Assembly: GCA_009695305.1 (NCBI GenBank)
Contig: SIBG01000043.1
Location: 1 to 34,155 of the forward strand
Origin: Opitutus sp.
GTDB taxonomy: Bacteria > Verrucomicrobiota > Verrucomicrobiia > Opitutales > Opitutaceae
Direction of reading: 5' to 3'
Length of the DNA stretch: 34,155 bases
In this document: piece after piece, positions 8,941-16,914 of the stretch
Layout of the letters: every line of letters starts with the position of its first letter
Numbering within the stretch: position 1 is the stretch's first letter
Notes under the pieces: model-generated
Told to the model about the DNA's origin: nothing
What the model saw: the letters and a program-made list of their open reading frames with translations, nothing else
Databases searched by the model: none
Position numbers and translations under genes: made by a program

Positions 8941-11889
8941 ATGAGTTCGGCCCGCCCGCCCCGCCTGCCTCCCCTTGCGGTGCTGCTCCTCGCGCTCCCA
9001 CTGGGCGCCGTCGCGGCCGACGCCGAGGCCCATTTCGTCCGCCGCGTCTGGCCGTTGTTGAAGGAGAAATGCCTCTCCTGCCACGGTGACGATGAAGCCA
9101 AGCTCAAGGGCGGCCTCGATCTGCGCACCCGCGCCGAGCTCATGCTCGGTGGCGACAGCGACAAACCCGCGATCATTCCCGGCCAGCCCGACCAGAGCCC
9201 GCTCATCCTCGCGGTGCTGCGGCAAAGCGAAGATTTTGAGCCGATGCCACCGAAGGAGCCCGATCGGCTCTCGGCCGAACAAATCGGCTGGCTCCACGGT
9301 TGGATTGCGGCCGGCGCACCTTGGCCTGACGCCGCGAAGCAAACCGAGATCGCCGCCGCCCACGCCGAACAATGGTCGGCCGAAGACGGCGCCCTCGTCA
9401 AAACCAGCGGCGGACTCTCGCCCGATTGGACGAACCGCCGCTACAAGGCAGACGGTTTGTGGGCGTATCAGCCCGTGAAGAAACCGACGGTGCCGGTGCC
9501 GAAGGATGGAGAGACGGAGGGAAAGAGAGACGGTGAGATCAAGAGCACCAGAGTCGTTTCTTCTTCTCCCCCTCTCTCCGTCTCTCCATCTCTCCCTCTT
9601 TCTCCGAATCCCATCGACGCCTTCATCGCCGCGAAGCTGCCGGCCGGCCTCGCGCCCGCGCCCGCGGCCGACGCCCGCACGTTCATCCGCCGTGCGACCT
9701 TCGACCTCACCGGCCTCCCGCCGACACCGGAGGAAGTCGCGGCCTTCGCGTCTGCCTCGATCGCCAATCCTCAATCGGCGATCGCCAATCTCATCGACCG
9801 TCTCCTCGCCAGCCCGCATTACGGCGAGCGCATGGCCCAGCACTGGCTCGACGTCGTGCGCTACGCCGACAGCAGCGGTTTCGCCAACGACTTTGAGCGC
9901 GGCAACGCGTGGCGCTACCGCGACTACGTCGTGCGCTCGTTCAACACCGACAAACCCTACGACCGCTTTGCCCGCGAACAGATCGCCGGCGACGAACTCG
10001 AACCGAAAAATCCCGAAATGCTCGTCGCCACCGGCTTCCTCCGCATGGGCCCGTGGGAACTGACCGGCATGGAAGTCGCCAAGGTCGCCCGCCAGCGCTT
10101 CCTGGACGACGTCACCAACAGCGTCGGCGAAACCTTTCTGGCCCACTCGCTGCAATGCGCGCGTTGCCACGACCACAAGTTCGATCCCATCCCGACGCGC
10201 GATTACTATGCGATCCAGGCCACGTTCGCGACGACGCAGCTCGCGGAACGGCCGGCGGCATTTTTGCCAGAGGAAAACCAGTCCGGTTTCAACGAGGCCA
10301 AATACCTCGAACCGCGGCACGCCGACTACCTCGCAACGTTGCGCCGCCTTGATGCGCAGCTGCTCGTCACGGCGGAAAAATGGTTTCAGGAAAAAGGCCT
10401 CGACCCCACCGCGTGGAACACCGCCGTCGAGCAGGCCCGCACCCAGGAACGCGGCGCCAAGCGCAAGGAATTCGAGGGGGCATTCAACCTCGCCCGCACC
10501 GCGCTGACGCGCCAAAAAGTGCCCGAAGATCAGTTCCCCCCAAAGCTCCTCGGCTTCAGTCCCGAGGACTACGGCAACGAGCGCGTCGCCCGCAAAGGCC
10601 TCGAACGCCTCAAATGGGAACTCGACCGCTACGAGCCCTTCGCCCTCGCGGTTTATCACGGCCGCACGCCGGAGCTAAAGGCGGTGCTCAATCCGCTGCG
10701 CCTGCCGGCGGACCGCATGACCAACGGGGAACTCGAGGAGACGCGCATCTTGCCCTACGGCGATCCGTTCGCCGGCAGCGAGAAAGTAAAACCCGGTGTG
10801 CTCAGCGTGCTCGGCGCGATTCAAAAAACTCCCGTGCCCGAAACCATCGAGGGTCGCCGCGCCGCTTTTGCCGAGTGGGTGACCAGCGCCGGAAATTCTC
10901 TCACCACCCGCGCCATCGTGAATCGAGTCTGGCTCTGGCATTTCGGCCAGCCGCTCGCCGGCAATCCGAATAATTTCGGCAGCACCGGCAAAAAACCCAC
11001 GCACCCCGAGCTCCTCGACTGGCTCGCCGCGACCTTCGTGGAGCAAGGCTGGTCGTTCAAAGCCCTCCACCGCGTCATCATGACCAGCGAGGCCTACCGT
11101 CGTAGCTCCACCCATCCGGATCGCCAGCTCCTCACCGAAAAAGATCCCGCCGGCACGAGCCACGCCGCGTTTAGGCCGCGCCGGCTCACCGCCGAGGAGC
11201 TGCGCGACGCGATGCTCGCTGCGACGGGCGAACTCAACCCAACGCTCGGCGGCATCCCCAATCGCCCGGAGATGAACCTCGAAGCCGCGCTGCAGCCGCG
11301 CCAGGTGATGGGCACCTTCGCCGCGGCGTGGATTCCGAATCCGCTCCCGGCGCAGCGCCACCGCCGCAGTCTCTACGCGCTGAAAATCCGCGGCCTCCCC
11401 GATCCCGCGATGGAGGTGTTTAACCAACCCACACCCGATTTCTCCTGCGAACAGCGCCTCGCCTCCACCGTTACGCCGCAAGTCTTCAGCCTCTTTAACG
11501 GCGCCGCCAGCCACACCCGCGCTCTCGCACTCGCCGCCCGCGCCGTGCAGGAAACGACCTCCGATACCGCAGCGATCGCCCGCTGTTTCGCCCTCGTTTA
11601 TTCCCGCGCGCCGAGCGCCGCCGAACTCGCCGCGTGCCTCGCGCATTGGCGCAGCATCATCACGCTCATCGCCTCCGACGCACCGACCGCGCCCGCCCCG
11701 CCCCTCGAAATCCGTCGCGAAGCGGTCGAGGAAAACACCGGCGAAAAATTTGTCTTCAAGGAAACGCTCCACGCCTACGCCGACTTCGTCCCCGACCTCC
11801 GTCCCGCCGATGTGCCGCTCCGCACGCGCGCCCTCGCCGACGTCTGCCTCGCCCTCTTCAACGCCAACGAATTCTCGTATGTCGACTGA
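8941..11889 (+). CDS. Exported PSCyt1-DUF1549-DUF1553 protein
   Basis: Large exported protein of 982 residues with the three-part architecture typical of Planctomycetes and Verrucomicrobia. A signal peptide ends about residue 25. A cytochrome-like PSCyt1 domain holds C44-L-S-C47-H48. DUF1549 (about 210-430) includes a second CxxCH (CARCHDHKFDP), and DUF1553 covers about 640-960 (NRVWLWHFGQPL, FRPRRLTAEELRDAML). The biochemical role is unproven; the CxxCH motifs suggest haem binding or redox work linked to polysaccharide breakdown. An unusual low-complexity linker (about residues 180-222, Ser/Pro-rich) separates the first two domains and is encoded by a palindromic DNA insert. A DUF1501 gene normally follows directly; here a nuclease island intervenes. 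The last 54 bp are copied twice downstream. Confidence 0.92.
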   Translation: MSSARPPRLPPLAVLLLALPLGAVAADAEAHFVRRVWPLLKEKCLSCHGDDEAKLKGGLDLRTRAELMLGGDSDKPAIIPGQPDQSPLILAVLRQSEDFEPMPPKEPDRLSAEQIGWLHGWIAAGAPWPDAAKQTEIAAAHAEQWSAEDGALVKTSGGLSPDWTNRRYKADGLWAYQPVKKPTVPVPKDGETEGKRDGEIKSTRVVSSSPPLSVSPSLPLSPNPIDAFIAAKLPAGLAPAPAADARTFIRRATFDLTGLPPTPEEVAAFASASIANPQSAIANLIDRLLASPHYGERMAQHWLDVVRYADSSGFANDFERGNAWRYRDYVVRSFNTDKPYDRFAREQIAGDELEPKNPEMLVATGFLRMGPWELTGMEVAKVARQRFLDDVTNSVGETFLAHSLQCARCHDHKFDPIPTRDYYAIQATFATTQLAERPAAFLPEENQSGFNEAKYLEPRHADYLATLRRLDAQLLVTAEKWFQEKGLDPTAWNTAVEQARTQERGAKRKEFEGAFNLARTALTRQKVPEDQFPPKLLGFSPEDYGNERVARKGLERLKWELDRYEPFALAVYHGRTPELKAVLNPLRLPADRMTNGELEETRILPYGDPFAGSEKVKPGVLSVLGAIQKTPVPETIEGRRAAFAEWVTSAGNSLTTRAIVNRVWLWHFGQPLAGNPNNFGSTGKKPTHPELLDWLAATFVEQGWSFKALHRVIMTSEAYRRSSTHPDRQLLTEKDPAGTSHAAFRPRRLTAEELRDAMLAATGELNPTLGGIPNRPEMNLEAALQPRQVMGTFAAAWIPNPLPAQRHRRSLYALKIRGLPDPAMEVFNQPTPDFSCEQRLASTVTPQVFSLFNGAASHTRALALAARAVQETTSDTAAIARCFALVYSRAPSAAELAACLAHWRSIITLIASDAPTAPAPPLEIRREAVEENTGEKFVFKETLHAYADFVPDLRPADVPLRTRALADVCLALFNANEFSYVD
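9505..9590. repeat. Palindromic purine/pyrimidine insert inside CDS
   Basis: A perfect 15-bp inverted repeat, GATGGAGAGACGGAG (9505-9519) and CTCCGTCTCTCCATC (9576-9590), lies in a stretch made of GAGA-rich and then CTCT-rich sequence. It encodes the Ser/Pro-rich linker of the DUF1549 protein and is in frame. It looks like an interspersed repeat tolerated in a linker. Confidence 0.6.
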
Positions 11890-11904
11890 GCCTCCGAAGG
11901 TTTG

Positions 11905-11985
11905 AAAATTTTCCTACCAACAAAATCTTCTTACCTAAAATTCCGATCCATTGAGTTAGGAAAATTTTATCGGTAAGAAGATTTC
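11905..11985. repeat. Palindromic hairpin element, copy 1
   Basis: AT-rich imperfect palindrome of about 81 bp. Each arm holds two copies of a 14-mer close to AAAATCTTCCTACC (left) or GGTAGGAAAATTTT (right), around a loop containing CCGATCC. This is the most diverged of the four copies. It starts 15 bp after the stop of the DUF1553 gene. Confidence 0.85.
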
Positions 11986-12107
11986 TCCAAACCACCGATC
12001 CCTCGAACCCCGTTTCCCGCCCCGTGCCGACATCTGCCTCGCCCTCTTCAACGCCAACGAATTCTCGTATGTCGACTAAAGCCCCGCCCAGCCCTGCTTT
12101 GGTCCGG

Positions 12108-12187
12108 AAAATCTTCCTACCTACAAAATCTTCCTACCTAAAATTCCGATCCATTGGGGCAGGAAAATTCTATTGGTAAGAAAATTT
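12108..12187. repeat. Palindromic hairpin element, copy 2
   Basis: Same architecture as copy 1, within the tandem array. The left arm has CTACCTAC between its two 14-mers. The right arm is altered (GGGGCAGGAAAATTC), which weakens the inner stem. It follows tail copy 2 and the shared spacer. Confidence 0.85.
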
Positions 12188-12301
12188 CCCAAACCACCGA
12201 GCCACGTTTCCTGCCCCGTGCCGACATCTGCCTCACCCTCTTCAACGCCAACAAATTCTCGTATGTCGACTAAAGCCCCGCCCAGCCCTGCTTTGGTCCG
12301 G

Positions 12302-12381
12302 AAAATCTTCCTACCTACAAAATCTTCTTACCTAAAATTCCGATCCGTTGAGGTAGGAAGATTTTATTGGTAAGAAAATTT
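12302..12381. repeat. Palindromic hairpin element, copy 3, left of nuclease gene
   Basis: Well-preserved copy whose arms can pair over about 32 bp around a 17-nt loop. It ends 30 bp before the ATG of the GxxExxY gene. The sequence between (CCGTTTCCCGCCCC, then ATG) matches what follows hairpins 1 and 2. Confidence 0.88.
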
Positions 12382-12411
12382 CCCAAACCACCGAACCCCG
12401 TTTCCCGCCCC

Positions 12412-13206
12412 ATGCCGATCGAGTTACCATTCCCGTTGCCACGACTCTCCACCGAAGAGTTCAGACAACTCGATCATCGAGTGATGGCGCACGCCTTCGC
12501 CGCTCACCGCGACCTCGGACGCCTCTGCGACGAAACCATCTACCAAGCCGACCTCGCCGCACGTCTCACCGCCGACGGCCTCGGTCCTGTGCATCGCGAG
12601 TTTCCACTCACCGTTTCATTTCGCGGCTTCGTCCATCGCTACTACGCTGATCTCGTGGTCGCCGACAGGGCACTCTATGAACTGAAAACCGAGACCACGC
12701 TCGTCCCCGCGCACGACGCACAACTGCTGAACTATCTACTCCTAGCCAACGCCGCGCGCGGCAAGCTCGTCAATTTTCGCCCGCCCTCAGTCGAGTCGCG
12801 CTTCGTCAACGCCCCGCTCGATACCGCCGAGCGCCACCGCTTCACCGTCCATCGTGATCGGCCCGATCCGTTTTTCATGCTCCTCACCGAACTCATCACG
12901 GACTGGGGCACCGGCCTTGAGACCGCCCTCTACATTCGCGCCCTGACCCATCTGCTCGGCGGCGAACCCGAGGTTGTTCGACAGCTCCCGATGACACGTG
13001 GCTCCACACTCATCGGCAATCAGCGCTTCCACCTCGCGGCGCCCGACACCGCCTTCTACCTCACCTCGTTGCCGTCCATCGACACGACACACCGCGCCCA
13101 CCTCAAGCGCCTGCTTCAAGCGAGCCCACTGACTCGCCTCCTCTGGGCCAACCTCTCCCTCCACGACCTCACCTTCACCACGATCATCCGAACTCCGTCT
13201 CCGTAA
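12412..13206 (+). CDS. GxxExxY-family PD-(D/E)XK nuclease-like protein, long form
   Basis: Predicted protein of 264 residues. Residues 18-123 resemble the GxxExxY family (PDDEXK_3): LDHRVMAHAFAAHRDLG, then E41-T-I-Y44, Y78-Y-A-D80-LVV, Y89-E90-L-K92, and H101-DAQLLNY. D80, E90 and K92 fit a PD-(D/E)XK nuclease core. The spacing of G36 to E41 is longer than the strict GxxE. Usual members are about 125 residues; the C-terminal half here (about 130-264) is an extension I do not recognise. ATG 12412 is chosen because upstream sequence is repeat. Its stop TAA (13204-13206) is formed by the first bases of hairpin 4, so gene and hairpin are fused as a unit. No biochemical role is established for the family to my knowledge; DNA cleavage at the palindromes is a hypothesis. 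Confidence 0.8.
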   Translation: MPIELPFPLPRLSTEEFRQLDHRVMAHAFAAHRDLGRLCDETIYQADLAARLTADGLGPVHREFPLTVSFRGFVHRYYADLVVADRALYELKTETTLVPAHDAQLLNYLLLANAARGKLVNFRPPSVESRFVNAPLDTAERHRFTVHRDRPDPFFMLLTELITDWGTGLETALYIRALTHLLGGEPEVVRQLPMTRGSTLIGNQRFHLAAPDTAFYLTSLPSIDTTHRAHLKRLLQASPLTRLLWANLSLHDLTFTTIIRTPSP

Positions 13207-13282
13207 AATCTTCCTACCAACAAAATCTTCCTACCTAAAATCCGATCCGTTAAGGTAGGAAAATTTTATTGGTAGGAAAATT
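13205..13282. repeat. Palindromic hairpin element, copy 4, right of nuclease gene
   Basis: Left arm 13205-13236, loop 13237-13252, right arm 13253-13282. Pairing is nearly complete. Where the arms differ, the left arm has C opposite A, which becomes a G-U wobble in a minus-strand transcript. It also could end transcription of the nuclease gene. It stands 31 bp before the DUF1501 start. Confidence 0.88.
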
Positions 13283-13313
13283 CCCCAGTCCCAGAAAACT
13301 TTTCCACCCTCCC

Positions 13314-14765
13314 ATGAGCACGCCCTATTTCCCCTGCGCCGGCGCCCGCGCCCTCCACGCTCCGACCCGGCGCGACTTCCTCTACAGCCTCGGCGCGAGC
13401 CTCGGCAGCGTGGCCTTCAGCGCGCTGCTTTCCGCCCAGACCCAAAACCCCAAAACCCGGACCCCAACCTCCGGCCCCCTCGCCCCCAAACCCGGCCATC
13501 TCCCGGCCAAGGCCAAGAACTGCATTTTCCTGATGATGGAAGGCGGGCCGTCGCATATCGACACCTTCGACCCCAAGCCCGCGCTCTCGCGCCTGCACCT
13601 CGAAGAGTTCACCCGCGAGGGAAAACAGAAATCCGCGATGGAAAGCGGCAAGCGCTACTACGTCCGCAGTCCATTCGAGTTTATCAAAGCCGGCCAGAGC
13701 GGCGCGGACATGGCCACCAATTGGTCGCACCTCGCCCGCGTCGCCGACGACCTGTGCTTCTACCGCGGCTGCCAGGTCGACAGCGTCAACCACCCGACCG
13801 CCATGTATCAGATGAACTGTGGCAACCGCTTCGGCGGCGATCCCGGTCTCGGCGCGTGGGTCAACTACGGCCTCGGGTCGCTCAATCATGACTTGCCCGG
13901 CTTCATCGTCCTCCCCGAAGTTTCCTACCCACAGGGCGGCGCCGCCAACTGGAGCAACGGTTACCTGCCCGCGAATTTTCAGGGCACTCCGCTCCGCGCC
14001 AAAGGCTCGCCCATCCTCGATCTTTCTCCACCCGCCGGCGTCACGCCCGAACGTCAGCGCAAAAACCTCGATCTCATCGCGCAGCTCAACGCCACCCACG
14101 CCGCGCAACACCCCGGCTTCGACGAACTCGCCGCGCGCATGGACAACTACGAGCTCGCCTTCCGCATGCAACTGCAGGTGCCTGAGACGCTCGATCTCTC
14201 CAAGGAGGACGAGAAGACCAAAGCCCTCTACGGCATCGGCCAGGACGCTACCGATTCCTTCGGCCGCAAGTGTTTGCTCGCTCGCAAGCTCGTCGAAAAG
14301 GGCGTGCGCTTCGTGCAGCTCTACAACGGCACTTGGGACAGCCACGATTACATCGAACGCGCCCACGGCAATCTCGTCCGCGGTGTCGACCAGCCGATCG
14401 CCGCCCTCATCACCGATCTCAAACAGCGCGGCCTCCTCGACAGCACGCTGATCGTCTGGTGCGGCGAGTTCGGCCGCACCCCCGACAATGGCGTGCGCGG
14501 TGGCACGGCCTACGGTCGCGACCACAATCCCAACGCTATGACGATGTGGTTCGCCGGCGGCGGCGTGAAGGCCGGCCACACCATCGGTGCCACCGACGAG
14601 ACCGGCATGAAGGCCGTCGACTGCGTGCACCACGTGCGCGACGTCCACGTCACGCTCCTGCGCCTCCTTGGCCTCGACGACAACAAGCTCACTTACTACC
14701 ACGCCGGCCGCTTCAAACAGCTTAGCCAGTTCGGCGGACAGGTCATCAAGGAACTGATCGCATGA
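13314..14765 (+). CDS. DUF1501 protein, Tat-type signal
   Basis: DUF1501 family protein of 483 residues, distantly related to sulfatases and alkaline phosphatases, with no assigned reaction. A twin-arginine motif (R19-R20-D-F-L) and hydrophobic stretch suggest Tat export. Conserved marks are FLMMEGGPSHIDTFDPKP near residue 60, LIVWCGEFGRTPD and YGRDHNP further on, and the C-terminal HHVRDVHVTLLRLLGLDD. The ATG at 13314 excludes upstream residues encoded by the hairpin repeat. In the parallel pair at 21760-26547 the DUF1549 and DUF1501 genes are only 120 bp apart, so this gene was probably co-transcribed with 8941-11889 before the island entered. Its end overlaps the next sulfatase by ATGA, indicating translational coupling. 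Confidence 0.92.
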   Translation: MSTPYFPCAGARALHAPTRRDFLYSLGASLGSVAFSALLSAQTQNPKTRTPTSGPLAPKPGHLPAKAKNCIFLMMEGGPSHIDTFDPKPALSRLHLEEFTREGKQKSAMESGKRYYVRSPFEFIKAGQSGADMATNWSHLARVADDLCFYRGCQVDSVNHPTAMYQMNCGNRFGGDPGLGAWVNYGLGSLNHDLPGFIVLPEVSYPQGGAANWSNGYLPANFQGTPLRAKGSPILDLSPPAGVTPERQRKNLDLIAQLNATHAAQHPGFDELAARMDNYELAFRMQLQVPETLDLSKEDEKTKALYGIGQDATDSFGRKCLLARKLVEKGVRFVQLYNGTWDSHDYIERAHGNLVRGVDQPIAALITDLKQRGLLDSTLIVWCGEFGRTPDNGVRGGTAYGRDHNPNAMTMWFAGGGVKAGHTIGATDETGMKAVDCVHHVRDVHVTLLRLLGLDDNKLTYYHAGRFKQLSQFGGQVIKELIA

Positions 14766-16177
14766 ATTCGTTCCGCGCCGTTGTCACCCTCGCAGCCCTC
14801 GCCGGCGCCTGCACCGCCGCGGCCGCGGAGTCGCGCCGTCCCAACATTGTATTCATCGTCGCCGACGACCTCGGCTACGGCGAACTCGGCTGCTATGGCG
14901 GCAAGGATATTCCCACGCCGCACCTCGATGCGCTGGCCGCCGGCGGCGTGCGTTTCACCAACGGCTACGTGACCGCGCCGTTCTGCGCCGCTGCGCGGGC
15001 CGCCCTGCTCACCGGGCGCTACCAGACGCGTTTCGGTTTCGAGTATAATCCCATCGGCGCGAAAAACGCCGCGCCCGGCATCGGCCTCCCGGTCGGCGAA
15101 AAAACCATAGCCGACCACCTCCGCGCCGCCGGCTACGCGACCGCCCTCGTCGGCAAGTGGCACCTCGGCGGCACGGCGGAATTTCACCCGCAACGCCGCG
15201 GCTTCGATGAATTCTTCGGCTTCCTCCACGAGGGCCACACTTACGTCCCGCACCCCTGGGCGGGCGTCACCACCTGGCTGCGGCGCAAAGCGCTGCCCGA
15301 TGGCGGCACCGGCCGCTGGACCTCGCCCGACGGTCGCCTCGTCTGGACCACGCACATGGGTGGCAACGAACCCGACTACGATGCCGACAATCCCCTCCTC
15401 CGCTCCAGTCAGCCCGTCGACGAGCGCACCAACCTCACCGATGCCTTCACCCGCGAGGCCAACGATTTTATCACGCGCCACCGCACGCAGCCGTTTTTTC
15501 TCTACCTCGCCTACAACGCCGTCCACAGCCCGATGCAAGGCGCCGACGCCTACCTCGCGAAATTCGTGCACATTCCGGATCTCCACCGCCGCATCTTTGC
15601 CGCGATGCTCGCGCAGCTTGATGCCAGCGTCGGCCGCGTGCTCGCCCACCTGCGCGCCTCCGGCCTCACCGAAAACACCCTCGTCATCTTCCTCAGCGAC
15701 AATGGCGGCCCGACCAAAGAGCTCACCTCGAGCAACGCCCCGTTGCGCGGCGGCAAAGGAGAACTCTGGGAGGGCGGCATCCGCGTGCCCTTCGTCGCCT
15801 CCTGGCCCGGACGCATCTCCGCTCGCACCCTCGACCTGCCCGTCACGTCGATGGACGCGACCGCGACCGCCCTCGCGCTCGCCGGTCTGAGCGACCCGCC
15901 AACCGCGCTCGACGGCGCCAGTCTGTGGCCGCTCCTCACCGGAAAGTCTCCCACCGCGCCACATTCCACGCTCTACTGGCGCGTCGGCGAAAAAAACGCC
16001 GTGCGTCACGGCGACTGGAAACTGGTCCGCCACCGCGACCCCTGGCAACTTTTTGACCTCGCCGTCGACGCGGGCGAGCACACTGATCTCGCCGTCTCCG
16101 AACCCGCCCGGGTGAAGGAGCTCGCCGCGCTCTGGGAAAAATGGAACGCCGCGCAAATCGCCCCGCGTTGGAAATAG
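14762..16177 (+). CDS. Formylglycine-dependent sulfatase, exported
   Basis: Sulfatase of 471 residues acting on an unknown sulfated glycan in the periplasm. Signal peptide 1-22 (cleavage near AAA-ES). Metal-binding VADDLGYGELGCYGG lies at 33-47. The maturation motif is C75-A-A-A-R79-AALLTGRYQ, fitting the accepted CxAxR form, so Cys75 should become formylglycine. KWHLGG near 134 and LSDNGGP near 315 are typical active-site segments. It starts four bases before the DUF1501 stop (ATGA) and has an AAGGA sequence 9 bp upstream of the ATG, one of few plausible Shine-Dalgarno sites here. It differs strongly from the sulfatase at 3111, so the two probably have different specificities. Confidence 0.94.
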   Translation: MNSFRAVVTLAALAGACTAAAAESRRPNIVFIVADDLGYGELGCYGGKDIPTPHLDALAAGGVRFTNGYVTAPFCAAARAALLTGRYQTRFGFEYNPIGAKNAAPGIGLPVGEKTIADHLRAAGYATALVGKWHLGGTAEFHPQRRGFDEFFGFLHEGHTYVPHPWAGVTTWLRRKALPDGGTGRWTSPDGRLVWTTHMGGNEPDYDADNPLLRSSQPVDERTNLTDAFTREANDFITRHRTQPFFLYLAYNAVHSPMQGADAYLAKFVHIPDLHRRIFAAMLAQLDASVGRVLAHLRASGLTENTLVIFLSDNGGPTKELTSSNAPLRGGKGELWEGGIRVPFVASWPGRISARTLDLPVTSMDATATALALAGLSDPPTALDGASLWPLLTGKSPTAPHSTLYWRVGEKNAVRHGDWKLVRHRDPWQLFDLAVDAGEHTDLAVSEPARVKELAALWEKWNAAQIAPRWK

Positions 16178-16206
16178 TCCCCCGTTTCTTTTCTCCTCCA
16201 CGAATC

Positions 16207-16914
16207 ATGAAAACAAAAATCCGCGCCACCCTCGTTCTTTCCGCCGTCGCACTGCTGACGGCGTTGCCGGTCTCCTCCGCTCCCGCGGCCAAGCTCACCG
16301 CGCTCTTCGACGGCCAAACTCTCACCGGCTGGGTCGCCAAAGGTGGCACCGCCGCCTACCGCGTCGCCGATGGCATGATCATCGGCCGCACCGTCGAGGG
16401 CAGTAAAAATACGTTTCTCTGCACCACGCGCGACTACGCCGACTTCGAGTTCGAGTGCGACGTGAAGTGCGACGCGGCCCTCAACTCCGGCTTCCAGATT
16501 CGCAGCCACACCTACGACCAACCGACACCGCAGGCCTCCGATCCGAAAAAGATTCGCGAGAGGGGCGAGGTTTACGGCTACCAATGCGAGATCACCGAAG
16601 CCGCCAAAGGCTTTTCCGGAAATTTCTGGGATGAGGCCCGCTGGACGAAGTGGCATGACGACCTGAAGAAGAAGCCAGGCGCCACCGCCGCGTTCAAAGA
16701 CGGCGAGTGGAACCACTACCGGATCGTCGCCCAAGGCGACCGGATCCGCTCGTGGATCAACGGCGTCCCGTGCGCCGATTTCCGCGACGCGCTGGACGCG
16801 ACCGGTTTCATCGGCCTCCAAGTCCACAGTGTCGCCAAGGGCAAAGGCCCCTACGAAGTCCGCTGGAAAAACATTGGACTGCGCGAACTCAAAGCCACTG
16901 AGGTCGTGCAGTAG
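16207..16914 (+). CDS. DUF1080 protein (3-keto-disaccharide hydrolase family)
   Basis: Exported 235-residue protein of the DUF1080 family, a concanavalin-like beta-sandwich. Some members are annotated as 3-keto-disaccharide hydrolases. A signal peptide ends near SSA (about 25). The family hallmarks are LTALFDGQTLTGWVAKGG at the N-terminus, NSGFQIRSH in the middle and WNHYRIVAQGDRIRSWINGV before the end. The ATG at 16207 is preferred because it starts the signal peptide. It follows the sulfatase by 29 bp and is probably in the same operon. Activity on a sugar is inferred from family and neighbours. Confidence 0.9.
   Translation: MKTKIRATLVLSAVALLTALPVSSAPAAKLTALFDGQTLTGWVAKGGTAAYRVADGMIIGRTVEGSKNTFLCTTRDYADFEFECDVKCDAALNSGFQIRSHTYDQPTPQASDPKKIRERGEVYGYQCEITEAAKGFSGNFWDEARWTKWHDDLKKKPGATAAFKDGEWNHYRIVAQGDRIRSWINGVPCADFRDALDATGFIGLQVHSVAKGKGPYEVRWKNIGLRELKATEVVQ

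Larger units (their letters stand above)
11836..12273 (+). repeat. Tandem array copying the end of the DUF1553 gene
   Basis: The last 54 bp of the upstream gene (11836-11889, encoding ADVCLALFNANEFSYVD and stop) recur at 12026-12079 and 12220-12273, offset by 190 and 194 bp. Each copy keeps the reading sense and ends in TAA instead of TGA. A hairpin element follows each copy. Copies 2 and 3 share a roughly 28-bp spacer (starting AAGCCCCGCCC) that the native copy lacks. There is no start codon suited to making a protein; these are dead 3' fragments. The gene-free stretch 11890-12411 is filled by this array and three hairpins. Confidence 0.9.
12302..13282 (+). mobile_element. Putative hairpin-bracketed GxxExxY nuclease element
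   Basis: A nuclease-family gene is enclosed between two copies of the same palindrome: 30 bp separates the left copy from the ATG, and the stop codon overlaps the right copy. The unit lies between DUF1549 and DUF1501 genes that are usually adjacent, and it is visibly AT-richer at its edges. No transposase or integrase is present, so movement would depend on the nuclease itself or on host or trans-acting functions. The boundaries are provisional; mobility is inferred, not shown. Confidence 0.45.

Noticed and set aside
9777-9786. GGCGATCGCC resembling the cyanobacterial HIP1 palindrome
   Set aside because: Single occurrence noticed inside a coding duplication; expected by chance in GC-rich DNA.
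12173-12373. Short frame of 66 codons in the tandem array
   Set aside because: Made wholly of repeat and copied gene tail in a shifted frame.
12367-12411. Earlier GTG start for the nuclease gene
   Set aside because: The codons lie in the hairpin and its conserved flank, which recurs at other copies without the gene.
11905-13282. Regularly spaced repeats considered as a CRISPR array
   Set aside because: Spacing is about 200 bp, the units are palindromes with copied gene tails between them, not unique spacers, and no cas genes are present.
14762-14820. Lipobox reading (AGAC) for the second sulfatase
   Set aside because: Position -3 is Ala and a normal signal peptidase I site follows, so ordinary export is more likely.
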